Source of the DNA: Clostridiaceae bacterium
GTDB taxonomy: Bacteria; Bacillota; Clostridia; Peptostreptococcales; Peptostreptococcaceae
Direction: 5' to 3'
NCBI GenBank assembly: GCA_902362365.1
Contig: CABIVQ010000052.1
Location: 1 to 20,291, forward strand
DNA length: 20,291 nt
Positions 1 through 5,968 of the stretch are shown piece after piece. The notes under the pieces were generated by a model that was not told where the DNA came from, searched no databases, and saw nothing but the letters and a program-made list of their open reading frames with translations. Every line of letters begins with the position of its first letter. The stretch's first letter is position 1. The translations under genes and the position numbers were made by a program.

Positions 1-44
1 TTTATAAGGTAAGTGCGTCTAAAAATAAAATGGAAAAAATTTCA

Positions 45-86
45 ACCCTCATAATAATTGAGCGTTAGCTCTAAAATCATGAGGGT
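45..86. terminator. Strong stem-loop, probable minus-strand terminator
   Basis: ACCCTCAT (45-52) pairs perfectly with ATGAGGGT (79-86), and the loop contains an inner GAGC/GCTC hairpin (60-63/68-71). On the minus strand the stem is followed within a few bases by a run of six T. It could therefore end a transcript running leftward from the small minus-strand peptide gene at 271-369. On the plus strand the T-run is weak (cattttgt). The rest of 87-270 shows no gene; there is an imperfect inverted repeat near 183-230 (TACTTATA/TATAAGTA) of unknown meaning. Confidence 0.45.
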
Positions 87-270
87 CATTTTGTAAAGTA
101 TTAAATTTTACATTAATGCAACACTAGAATCAGCAATGACACTTTTTTAGTATATGTTTTAAAAAAGAAGTAAAGAAAATGATTACTTATAGTAAATGAC
201 TCTAGAATCACATAGTTATAAGTAGTAACAAAGCTAGATTATATTAATTTAATTCAGATCTTATTTTTTA

Positions 271-369
271 TTACCATAAATCAAAATTACCATCTCTAAT
301 TAACAAGCCTAAAAGTCCTATCGCAGATATCCATGAAGTAACCAATATAAATAATAATATATAGAACAT
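271..369 (-). CDS. Small single-pass membrane peptide (32 aa)
   Basis: A 32-residue reading frame starts at ATG (369-367), preceded at good spacing by GAGGTGAT. Residues 2-24 are almost entirely hydrophobic (Phe, Ile, Leu, Val, with Trp13), followed by a short polar tail Arg-Asp-Gly-Asn and a terminal Trp. This is the look of a small membrane-inserting peptide. Such peptides include type I toxin proteins and small membrane-protein regulators, but I recognise no family. It is transcribed away from the lipoprotein gene at 513, so the two share an AT-rich divergent promoter region. No antisense RNA can be shown from sequence alone. The frame is short, so the call rests on the ribosome site and the composition. 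Confidence 0.5.
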   Translation of the reverse strand: MFYILLFILVTSWISAIGLLGLLIRDGNFDLW

Positions 370-512
370 TAAATCACCTCATTTACATTATGAACAAGCA
401 ATATAAAATATTATCATTAAAAAATATTAATATATCGCAATAAATAACAAAAAGTTACACATACTTCATTATATAATCAAATATGTACATAATTATTTTA
501 GGGGGAGAAAAT

Positions 513-992
513 ATGAATAAAAAATTATTAACTTTAATTACAGCAGGAATATTATCATTATCTTTAGTAGCATGTAGTAGCGGAGATGGTGAAAAAGTAG
601 AAAGCGGAAGTGGAGCTCCAGTAGAAGAAAAGAAAGAAGAAACTCCAAAAGAAGAAGCTAAACAAGAAGAAGTGATATTAGCCGATGATGATGTAGTTAA
701 AATAGTTGTAACTGAAAAGGTTAATGATGAAGTCTTTGGACCAACATATAAATTTTTAATAGAAAATAAATCAGATAAGAAGATTACAATTCAATCTAGG
801 GATACTTCTATAGATGGTGTTATGTCAGAACCTGTATTCAGCGTAGATGTTATGCCAGGGAAAAAAGCTAACGGAGATATGACATTTATGGATGTGGAGA
901 GCCTAGATAAACTTAAGAACCTAGAAGGTAAATTAGTAGTTCTAGATGAAGATTTCAATGATGTATCATCTTACAATATAACAATAGAATAA
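513..992 (+). CDS. Small secreted lipoprotein, one predicted beta-sandwich domain
   Basis: The protein has 159 residues from the ATG at 513, which follows GGGGGAG; an upstream in-frame ATG at 483 has no ribosome site. The N-terminus is a lipoprotein signal: Lys-Lys, a hydrophobic stretch, then lipobox Leu-Val-Ala-Cys with the lipidated cysteine at residue 21. Residues about 22-62 are a Ser/Gly/Glu/Lys-rich linker. Residues about 65-159 alternate hydrophobic and polar residues and should form one beta-sandwich of the kind found in Firmicutes lipoproteins of unknown role. It is probably anchored on the outer face of the membrane. A TATAAT box lies at 472-477, with no clear -35. It resembles in plan the two-domain lipoprotein at 8214. 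No function can be assigned. Confidence 0.8.
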   Translation: MNKKLLTLITAGILSLSLVACSSGDGEKVESGSGAPVEEKKEETPKEEAKQEEVILADDDVVKIVVTEKVNDEVFGPTYKFLIENKSDKKITIQSRDTSIDGVMSEPVFSVDVMPGKKANGDMTFMDVESLDKLKNLEGKLVVLDEDFNDVSSYNITIE

Positions 993-1001
993 TTTTGTAA
1001 T

Positions 1002-1035
1002 AAGGGCTGGAATTATATCCAGTCTTTATTTTTTA
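1002..1035 (+). terminator. Rho-independent terminator after the lipoprotein gene
   Basis: A ten-pair stem (1002-1011 with 1018-1027, including two G-U pairs) has a six-base loop and runs into TTTATTTTTT. It lies 10 bases after the stop codon of the lipoprotein gene. Confidence 0.85.
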
Positions 1036-1138
1036 TTCAAAAATTAAATTGGACAGGCAAGTTTTACGTAGACATTACATAGAATTAAGTAAGAAAGGAG
1101 GAAGGTGAACTAAACTTTACTTAGAAAGGGGTAATAAT

Positions 1139-1300
1139 ATGGCTAAAAAGCAAAGTCTTAAACTGCAAGTTAGTTTTAAAGAAAATATATCGGATATAGA
1201 AATATATAATTTTATATTAGAAAAAGGAAAAATAATGGGAATTAGTTCTTACATTAAAACACTAGTAGCAAAAGATATGGAAAGTGATAACAAGAAGTAA
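1139..1300 (+). CDS. Small ribbon-helix-helix-like DNA-binding protein (53 aa)
   Basis: This is a 53-residue basic protein with start ATG 1139 behind GAAAGGGG. Residues 5-13 (Ser-Leu-Lys-Leu-Gln-Val-Ser-Phe) form an alternating strand, followed by two predicted helices: residues about 19-30 and about 34-47, with Ser-Ser-Tyr-Ile-Lys-Thr-Leu at the start of the second. This matches the Arc/MetJ/CopG ribbon-helix-helix plan, used by plasmid and mobile-element repressors. It sits upstream of the pilin-like/ATPase operon and could regulate it or element copy number; that is inference. A possible upstream promoter element TTGGACA lies near 1050. Confidence 0.65.
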   Translation: MAKKQSLKLQVSFKENISDIEIYNFILEKGKIMGISSYIKTLVAKDMESDNKK

Positions 1301-1307
1301 ATTAAAA

Positions 1308-1381
1308 GAGCTCCAGGAGTGGGAGTCCATAGAGCTCAAACCTCAGTGAATTATAAAAAATATAATTCTTAGGTATAATTC
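1308..1381. repeat. Hairpins and direct repeats between two small genes
   Basis: GAGCTC occurs at 1308-1313 and 1332-1337 and can pair, enclosing a GGA/TCC inner stem. On the minus strand this hairpin is followed by TTTTAATTT and could terminate the minus-strand peptide transcript. Next, GAATTATA (1348-1355) can pair with either of two identical TATAATTC copies (1361-1368 and 1374-1381). The two mutually exclusive stems suggest a regulated or structured RNA. Apart from this and the minus-strand peptide at 1414-1479, the stretch 1301-1542 holds no gene. Confidence 0.4.
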
Positions 1382-1413
1382 TACAAAATAAATTATATTC
1401 CTTTATTTTTTAT

Positions 1414-1479
1414 TTAAAAAAGGAATTTTTCAGCTAATGTTCCTAAAGTTCCAAATACAGCAAACCAAAGAATATCCAT
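1414..1479 (-). CDS. Very small hydrophobic peptide (21 aa)
   Basis: A 21-codon frame on the minus strand starts at ATG 1479-1477 with a full GGAGGT ribosome site nine bases upstream. The peptide begins Met-Asp-Ile-Leu-Trp-Phe, is hydrophobic and glycine-containing through residue 15, and ends Glu-Lys-Phe-Leu-Phe. It could be a membrane peptide. It lies divergent to the pilin-like gene at 1543 and is the second such minus-strand peptide in the first 1.5 kb. No family is recognised. The chief evidence is the ribosome site, so this could be fortuitous. Confidence 0.4.
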   Translation of the reverse strand: MDILWFAVFGTLGTLAEKFLF

Positions 1480-1542
1480 ATTAGAATTACCTCCGATAAA
1501 TGATTATAAGATTATTATTTACAATTTTAAGGGGGATTATAC

Positions 1543-1977
1543 ATGTTATTTACTGTAAATGAAGTTAAAACATATACGTTTAAGGAATTTAAAGAAATAC
1601 AAGAAAATAGAAAAATAGAAGAAAAATATACTAAAGAAGATTTAAATATATGTGAAAGAATATTAGAACATATAAAAACAAATAAAGTTATGTACGGAAA
1701 ATTAGTTTTAACAACAGCTATTTTACTATATCTTAATGTTAATATAGGATATGCAGTATCTATAGAAGCATCTATAGATACTACCTTTAATCAGTTAATT
1801 GAATTGATAAAGTCATTTGCAAAGTGGGGATGCCTGGGAATGGGGTTAAAAAGATCAATAGAAGAAATGTTATCTGGTGCTAACTTCAAACAAGCAAGTA
1901 CAGCAGGTGTTCAATACTGGTTATGTTTTATATTTATACAATTCTATCCAAAATTATTTGAAATGATAAAAATGTAG
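1543..1977 (+). CDS. Pilin-like (VirB2/TrbC-like) small membrane protein
   Basis: The protein has 144 residues, starting at the ATG behind AAGGGGGAT. Residues 1-50 are charged (Lys/Glu-rich). Residues about 53-70 are a hydrophobic segment ending Asn-Ile-Gly-Tyr-Ala, which could serve as a signal anchor or be cleaved after Ala. Two further hydrophobic helices follow: about 84-100 (containing Trp-Gly-Cys-Leu-Gly-Met-Gly) and about 120-142 (rich in Trp, Phe and Ile, with a Tyr-Pro turn). One signal-like segment plus two short hydrophobic helices is the plan of VirB2/TrbC conjugative pilins. Identification is by plan and context only: it heads an operon with a second membrane protein and a TraG-like ATPase. 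The long charged N-terminus is unusual for a pilin. A holin-like protein is the main alternative. Confidence 0.5.
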   Translation: MLFTVNEVKTYTFKEFKEIQENRKIEEKYTKEDLNICERILEHIKTNKVMYGKLVLTTAILLYLNVNIGYAVSIEASIDTTFNQLIELIKSFAKWGCLGMGLKRSIEEMLSGANFKQASTAGVQYWLCFIFIQFYPKLFEMIKM

Positions 1978-1988
1978 GAGGTATAAAT

Positions 1989-2201
1989 ATGTTTAGTAAA
2001 ATTGAAAGCTGGTTAATGGCTAAAGGTGATTTGATAGTATTATCAATAGATAAATTTAGTTTTAAAGTATGCTTATTAGTAGGTTTAGTAGCACTTGTTT
2101 TATCTGTATTCGGATATAGTAAAGGTAAAAAAATAGCTACTATAAGTCCTGCAGTATATGTTATTTTACAAATTTTTATGAAAGTGTGGTTCGGTGTATG
2201 A
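1989..2201 (+). CDS. Small two-helix membrane protein (70 aa)
   Basis: The 70-residue protein starts at ATG 1989, behind AGGAGGT that overlaps the stop of the pilin-like gene. Residues about 23-43 (Phe-Lys-Val-Cys-Leu-Leu-Val onward) and about 50-68 form two hydrophobic helices separated by a basic loop (Ser-Lys-Gly-Lys-Lys). The last codon and stop (gtATGA) overlap the start of the ATPase gene, so translation of the two is probably coupled. This suggests an inner-membrane partner for the ATPase, comparable in size to small VirB3-like or TrbD-like subunits. No specific family motif is visible, so the role is inferred from position. Confidence 0.7.
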   Translation: MFSKIESWLMAKGDLIVLSIDKFSFKVCLLVGLVALVLSVFGYSKGKKIATISPAVYVILQIFMKVWFGV

Positions 2202-4474
2202 TGAAAACTAAATCTATGAAATTAAGTGACTATTTTGAAGTTAAAAAAGCTAAATATACTTATATCCAAGTAATACCTTCTAAAAGTTGCAGAAATACAT
2301 CTACAGATAAAATATTAGTGTTAGCAAATACAATGTATAAGAAGCTTGATAAATTAATTAGAATAGAGAATAGAAAATTAATAATAGAAAGTAAATTAAA
2401 ATTATCATATTATATTCACATAACAAAATCTAGCACTGAGTTTTATTTTATAGTACCTTCAGTATTTTTAAATCAATTCAAAGTTAAGTTATCAGAAATA
2501 TGGAAGAATGTAGAAATAAATAAAGTTAATTCACTTCCAATAGACATAAATTCATGTACTAAATACCAATTACAATATAAATTAAATGATGTTTTAAGTT
2601 TAAATATAGATAAGAAAAGTAATAGTTTACTAAATGCTAACTTGTCAGTACTAGAAATATTACAAGATCAGGAAAGTGTAGGGTTATTCTATAACTTTAT
2701 GCCCATGTCTCAAAAGGAACAAAACTATTTTAAGATAAGCTCTCAAGAAACTTTAAACAACTTTAAAAAGGGTATGAATTTAAAGAAAAATAAAAATATA
2801 GTTGATTTAGGAGTAATAACTTTAAAATTCTTAATTGACTTTATAAACGGACTTCTAAATGCATTTTTAAGCACTTCAAAGACAGCAAACGATACATTTA
2901 TATCTATAGAAAAGCCTACGTCTACAAGCACTACTAGAAAGTGTAAAAATGATATTATCAAAACTCAAGCATTAATTATTGCTAAAAGTAATAATAAAGA
3001 TAGAGAAAATCAACTTTGTACTGCTACTTATAATACTTTTTCAAGTGTGAACGGAGATAATGAGCTCGAGATTGTAGAAGTCAAAAAAGATATAGATATA
3101 GAAAAACAAGATATAAAAGTTAAAAGCAACTATACTTCTACTATAGAAGCTGGAAAGTTTGTGAATGTAGCTGGTAAAAGCATAATAGAGCAATACAACA
3201 ATATTAAACATAATAAAGTTCTAGAACTAAAAGCGCCTAAATGTTTAGAACAAGGAGAGGTAAGAATCGGCGAAGTTAAATGTAAGGATAATAAGCAAAT
3301 GACTTATTATTCTACAGATGAACAAATGAAAAGGTTAGGTAGAGTGCTATTAGGTCCTATGGGAGCGGGCAAAGATTACTATATGGTTAATATGGCCAAG
3401 GATATAATAAAAGCTAATAGAGGGCTTATAGTATTGGACTATATAGATCAATGCCAGTTAGCTAATAATATAAAAACCATAACTCCTCCGGATAGATTAG
3501 TAGAAATAGACTGTACTAATCCTAAACTATTGCAAACTCTAAGTTATGATGAATATAAATATAAAGAAAATGATAGTGAATATGAAAAAGTTGATACATG
3601 TATGCAAAAAGCTCAACAATACAATATGCTATTAGATACCATAAATGATGTTAATAGTAGTTTAACTCCTAGGATGCTAAGATATTTAAATGCAGCTGCA
3701 ACTATAGCTTTTAGGGTTAATCAATACTCTAGTTTTAAAGATATAATTGATGTACTTAAAAATCCAACGAAACGTGACGCAATTATCAGCGAACTACCAA
3801 CGGAAGCAATAGAGTTACTACAGGATGAAATAGATGATTTAGAAGAATTATCTAAAAGAGATAAAAAGGGAAATGTAGAAAATGTAGATAGTAAAATAGA
3901 TGGGATATTAGACAGAATAAGTAAACTTAAGAGTTCTAGTATATTTACTAAGTTGGCTTATATTAATTCTAGTGAAAATAACGTAGATTTCATAGAAGCT
4001 ATTAACCAAGGTAAAGTTATATTAGTTAAGATACCTGCTAAGAAGTTCTCTAAGAATATGAGAAGTTTATTAGCTACATTTTTCTTACAAAAGATTTGGA
4101 TAGCTAAAGAGCAAGGGGCAACTTTAAAGCAAACAGAGTTATTTATTAATGAAATACATCAAAGTTATCATTGTCAGTTATTAATGGAAGATATATTAGT
4201 AGAGTGTAGAAAGTTTAATCTAACACCTACTTTAGCTATGCACTATCTAAGTCAAGGAACTAAGAAATTAAAAGAGAGCATACTGGCCTCTGGATCATCA
4301 TTTTTACTAATGAGTGGATGTGATGTTAAAGTGTACCAAGAACTATCGCATTACTTTGAGAAAGATGGGTATACAGAAAATGATTTAGCAGAGTTAGATA
4401 GGTATAATGCTTTGTGCCTTATAAAGAATGAAGAAAAACAGTATAGCTCATTTATTGCTAAACTACCTGCTTAA
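2198..4474 (+). CDS. HerA/TraG (VirD4-like) ATPase with altered Walker motifs
   Basis: I chose the ATG at 2198 (758 residues). It forms an ATGA overlap with the upstream stop and has no ribosome site of its own; a GTG at 2186 is less likely. Residues 1 to about 200 form a mixed alpha/beta domain containing Glu-Phe-Tyr-Phe-Ile-Val-Pro, which looks like the N-terminal domain of Gram-positive conjugation ATPases. A hydrophobic segment lies near 205-225, then a polar linker. The ATPase core starts at about 380 with Gly-Pro-Met-Gly-Ala-Gly-Lys-Asp (386-393), a P-loop with Asp in place of Ser/Thr. The Walker B-like strand is Leu-Phe-Ile-Asn-Glu-Ile-His-Gln (Asn651-Glu652), with Asn for the usual Asp. 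A Gln-containing sensor-like strand follows (Met-His-Tyr-Leu-Ser-Gln). It probably powers DNA or protein transfer at the membrane with the two upstream proteins. No relaxase or VirB4 is visible in the window. Confidence is high for a HerA/TraG-type ATPase and low for what it moves. Confidence 0.75.
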   Translation: MMKTKSMKLSDYFEVKKAKYTYIQVIPSKSCRNTSTDKILVLANTMYKKLDKLIRIENRKLIIESKLKLSYYIHITKSSTEFYFIVPSVFLNQFKVKLSEIWKNVEINKVNSLPIDINSCTKYQLQYKLNDVLSLNIDKKSNSLLNANLSVLEILQDQESVGLFYNFMPMSQKEQNYFKISSQETLNNFKKGMNLKKNKNIVDLGVITLKFLIDFINGLLNAFLSTSKTANDTFISIEKPTSTSTTRKCKNDIIKTQALIIAKSNNKDRENQLCTATYNTFSSVNGDNELEIVEVKKDIDIEKQDIKVKSNYTSTIEAGKFVNVAGKSIIEQYNNIKHNKVLELKAPKCLEQGEVRIGEVKCKDNKQMTYYSTDEQMKRLGRVLLGPMGAGKDYYMVNMAKDIIKANRGLIVLDYIDQCQLANNIKTITPPDRLVEIDCTNPKLLQTLSYDEYKYKENDSEYEKVDTCMQKAQQYNMLLDTINDVNSSLTPRMLRYLNAAATIAFRVNQYSSFKDIIDVLKNPTKRDAIISELPTEAIELLQDEIDDLEELSKRDKKGNVENVDSKIDGILDRISKLKSSSIFTKLAYINSSENNVDFIEAINQGKVILVKIPAKKFSKNMRSLLATFFLQKIWIAKEQGATLKQTELFINEIHQSYHCQLLMEDILVECRKFNLTPTLAMHYLSQGTKKLKESILASGSSFLLMSGCDVKVYQELSHYFEKDGYTENDLAELDRYNALCLIKNEEKQYSSFIAKLPA

Positions 4475-4497
4475 TGTAGGTAGTTTTCCTTATTTCT
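4460..4497 (+). terminator. Terminator overlapping the end of the ATPase gene
   Basis: AAACTACCT (4460-4468) pairs perfectly with AGGTAGTTT (4478-4486). The stop codon lies in the loop, and TTTTCCTTATTTCT follows. The U tract is imperfect, but the stem and position fit termination of the pilin-like/ATPase operon. Confidence 0.65.
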
Positions 4498-4510
4498 ACA
4501 TAGAAAAAGA

Positions 4511-4536
4511 GCAAAATCTATATACATAGACTTTGC
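4511..4536. repeat. Inverted repeat GCAAA-TCTAT/ATAGA-TTTGC
   Basis: Ten base pairs (4511-4515 with 4532-4536, and 4517-4521 with 4526-4530) enclose a four-base loop and one mismatch. No T-run follows on the plus strand. On the minus strand the downstream run TTTTTCTA gives it some terminator character. It is the first of a cluster of hairpins filling the gene-free stretch 4475-4998. Confidence 0.6.
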
Positions 4537-4542
4537 CCAGGA

Positions 4543-4630
4543 ACACTTATAACCAATTAACTGACGAGCAGCTAAATATTCTAGCGAGCTAGAAACGTAA
4601 ACTTATTTATCTGCTAGTTAATATAAGTGT
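4543..4630. other. 88-bp bulged cruciform or structured RNA
   Basis: A single long imperfect hairpin of five stacked stems: ACACTTATA/TATAAGTGT (4543-4551/4622-4630), TTAACT/AGTTAA (4557-4562/4616-4621), AGCAG/CTGCT (4567-4571/4611-4615), TAAATA/TATTTA (4573-4578/4604-4609) and TTCTAG/CTAGAA (4579-4584/4589-4594), with loop cgag. This gives 32 pairs. The bulges are asymmetric: ACCAA and GACG on the 5' side and about nine bases on the 3' side. It is too long and bulged for a simple terminator and has no T-run. It may be a structured RNA, a single-strand replication or transfer origin, or a recombinase-folded site. It is followed by a smaller ATGCAA/TTGCAT hairpin (4631-4657). Confidence 0.55.
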
Positions 4631-4718
4631 ATGCAAAAGAGTAGCTAAAAGTTGCATGTCCTATTATAAAAAATAATTTTATAGTATTTACATTTTAAAA
4701 ATGTATAGTTAAAATAAA

Positions 4719-4747
4719 AAAGACTAAGAAATGTAATCTTAGTCTTT
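4719..4747. terminator. Terminator-like hairpin, best on the minus strand
   Basis: AAAGACTAAGA (4719-4729) pairs perfectly with TCTTAGTCTTT (4737-4747) across a seven-base loop. Read on the minus strand it continues into TTTTTTATTTT, a good U tract. On the plus strand it ends TCTTTAATG, which is weaker. No minus-strand gene lies immediately to the right, so it may act in both directions to insulate the mobile DNA from the queK operon. Confidence 0.6.
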
Positions 4748-4762
4748 AATGTTATGAGATGT

Positions 4763-4771
4763 TGTGGATAA
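4763..4771 (-). other. Consensus DnaA box
   Basis: TTATCCACA reads on the minus strand (TGTGGATAA on plus), an exact match to the consensus DnaA-binding 9-mer. It sits between the hairpin cluster and the ACTGACAT repeats. A single box can occur by chance in 20 kb, so an origin is only a possibility. Confidence 0.35.
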
Positions 4772-4780
4772 CTTTCGAAA

Positions 4781-4800
4781 ACTGACATCAAACTGACATT
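4781..4800 (+). repeat. Paired ACTGACAT repeat, integrase arm-site-like
   Basis: ACTGACAT occurs at 4781 and again at 4792, 11 bp apart, or one helical turn. The 20-bp unit matches the one at 13718-13737 beside the phage integrase gene at 18 of 20 positions, with the same orientation and 11-bp spacing. Short direct repeats of this size are typical arm-type binding sites for tyrosine integrases. It suggests that an integrated element, lying to the left, ends close to here. Confidence 0.45.
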
Positions 4801-4833
4801 TTAATAATATAATCTAATGTAAAGATTAAAAAT

Positions 4834-4990
4834 ACTAGGATGTATGAAAAACCTAGGACTTGTTCGAGAACCTCCAAGTATAAAAAACTAAGGTATTTAT
4901 ATAGTGGCAGTATATAAGATGTACCCTTAGATATGACTTTTTAGACTATAAAAAGTTGTAAGGTTCTCCTTATCAATAATTTTAAGGAGG
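4834..4990 (+). promoter_or_regulatory. preQ1-I-like riboswitch leader of the queK operon
   Basis: The aptamer spans 4858-4894. P1 is ACTTG/CAAGT (4858-4862/4875-4879). The loop is TTCGAGAACCTC. Then comes the diagnostic A-rich tail ATAAAAAACTAAGG (4880-4893). P2 would be ACCT/AGGT (4870-4873/4891-4894). The tail matches the class I preQ1 aptamer, and the downstream genes handle queuosine. The expression platform shows competing pairings: CTAAGGTA with TACCCTTAG (4888-4895/4922-4930) around a TTATATA/TATATAA stem; GAGAACCT with AGGTTCTC (4866-4873/4961-4968); and CTCCTTA with TAAGGAG (4966-4972/4983-4989), which covers the queK Shine-Dalgarno. Ligand binding should free 4961-4972 to block translation. 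The only clear -10 upstream is TATAAT at 4808-4813. Confidence 0.8.
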
Positions 4991-4998
4991 CATTTGTC

Positions 4999-5967
4999 AT
5001 GCAAAAAAGAAAAGTAATAATTGATTGTGACCCAGGGATAGATGATTCTCTGGCGATTCTTCTAGCTGTAAACTCACCAGAGCTAGAGATACTTGGTATT
5101 ACTACGTGTAGTGGTAATGTAGAAGCTAAAATGGGAGCAAAGAATGCTCTTAAAACACTTCAAATATGTTCTTCATTAAATATACCTGTATATAAAGGTG
5201 AAGACAAACCTTTAAAAAGAGCGCTTGTAACAGCCCAAGATACTCATGGAGAAGATGGAATAGGAGAAAACTTCTATGAAGATGTAGCTGAATATAAGAT
5301 AAAGGAAAATGGAGTCGACTTTATAATAGATACCTTAAAAAATAATAAAGATGTATCTATTATAGCGCTAGGACCTTTAACTAATATAGCTAAAGCTATT
5401 ATGAAGGATAAAAAGGCCTTTGATAACTTAGATGAGTTCGTATCTATGGGAGGTGCTTTTAGGATTCATGGAAACTGTTCTCCAGTTGCAGAATTTAATT
5501 ATTGGGTAGATCCTCATGCAGCAGATTATGTTTACAAGAACTTACCAAAGAAAATTCATATGATAGGATTAGATGTAACTAGAAAAATTGTACTTACACC
5601 AAATATTATTGAGTTTATTAATCGACTTGATAAAGATATATCTAAGTATATAACAGAGATAACAAGATTTTATATAGATTTCCACTGGGAGCAAGAGGGA
5701 ATAATTGGATGTGTAATCAACGATCCATTAGCTGTAGCCTACTTTATAGATAGGAGTATATGTAGTGGATTTGAATCTTATGTGGAAGTTGTAGATGATG
5801 GTATTGCTATGGGGCAATCAGTAGTTGATTCTTTTGATTTCTATAAAAATGATAAGAATGCAGTTGTATTAACTGATGTTGATGATAAGAAATTTATGTA
5901 TATGTTTCTTAAAAGGTTATTTAAGGGATATGAAGGTGTAATAGATTCAGTAAAAGGAGTTATATAA
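4999..5967 (+). CDS. queK: Nucleoside hydrolase, probable queuosine hydrolase QueK
   Basis: A full-length inosine-uridine-type nucleoside hydrolase of 322 residues. The N-terminal Asp-Cys-Asp-Pro-Gly-Ile-Asp-Asp (residues 9-16) is the calcium and ribose-binding signature. A later Asn-Asp-Pro-Leu-Ala in the C-terminal third supplies the other metal Asp. The enzyme cleaves the N-glycosidic bond of a nucleoside in the cytoplasm. The substrate is inferred: it lies directly upstream of an ECF substrate-binding component and a radical SAM protein, the set described for queuosine/queuine salvage in C. difficile, and its leader carries a preQ1-I-like riboswitch. The ribosome site AAGGAGG lies in a hairpin that could hide it. 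If the substrate call is wrong, it is a general purine or pyrimidine nucleosidase. Confidence 0.8.
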   Translation: MQKRKVIIDCDPGIDDSLAILLAVNSPELEILGITTCSGNVEAKMGAKNALKTLQICSSLNIPVYKGEDKPLKRALVTAQDTHGEDGIGENFYEDVAEYKIKENGVDFIIDTLKNNKDVSIIALGPLTNIAKAIMKDKKAFDNLDEFVSMGGAFRIHGNCSPVAEFNYWVDPHAADYVYKNLPKKIHMIGLDVTRKIVLTPNIIEFINRLDKDISKYITEITRFYIDFHWEQEGIIGCVINDPLAVAYFIDRSICSGFESYVEVVDDGIAMGQSVVDSFDFYKNDKNAVVLTDVDDKKFMYMFLKRLFKGYEGVIDSVKGVI

Positions 5968-5968
5968 G

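Noticed and set aside
2743..2961. Minus-strand open frame inside the ATPase gene
   Set aside because: It has no ribosome site and its hydrophobic composition is the mirror of Lys-rich coding on the plus strand. The same holds for the other antisense frames under clear genes.
4782..4813. CTGACA (4782 or 4793) as the -35 of the TATAAT at 4808
   Set aside because: The spacings are 20 and 9 bases, both poor. The repeated 11-bp pattern shared with the phage att region explains the motif better.
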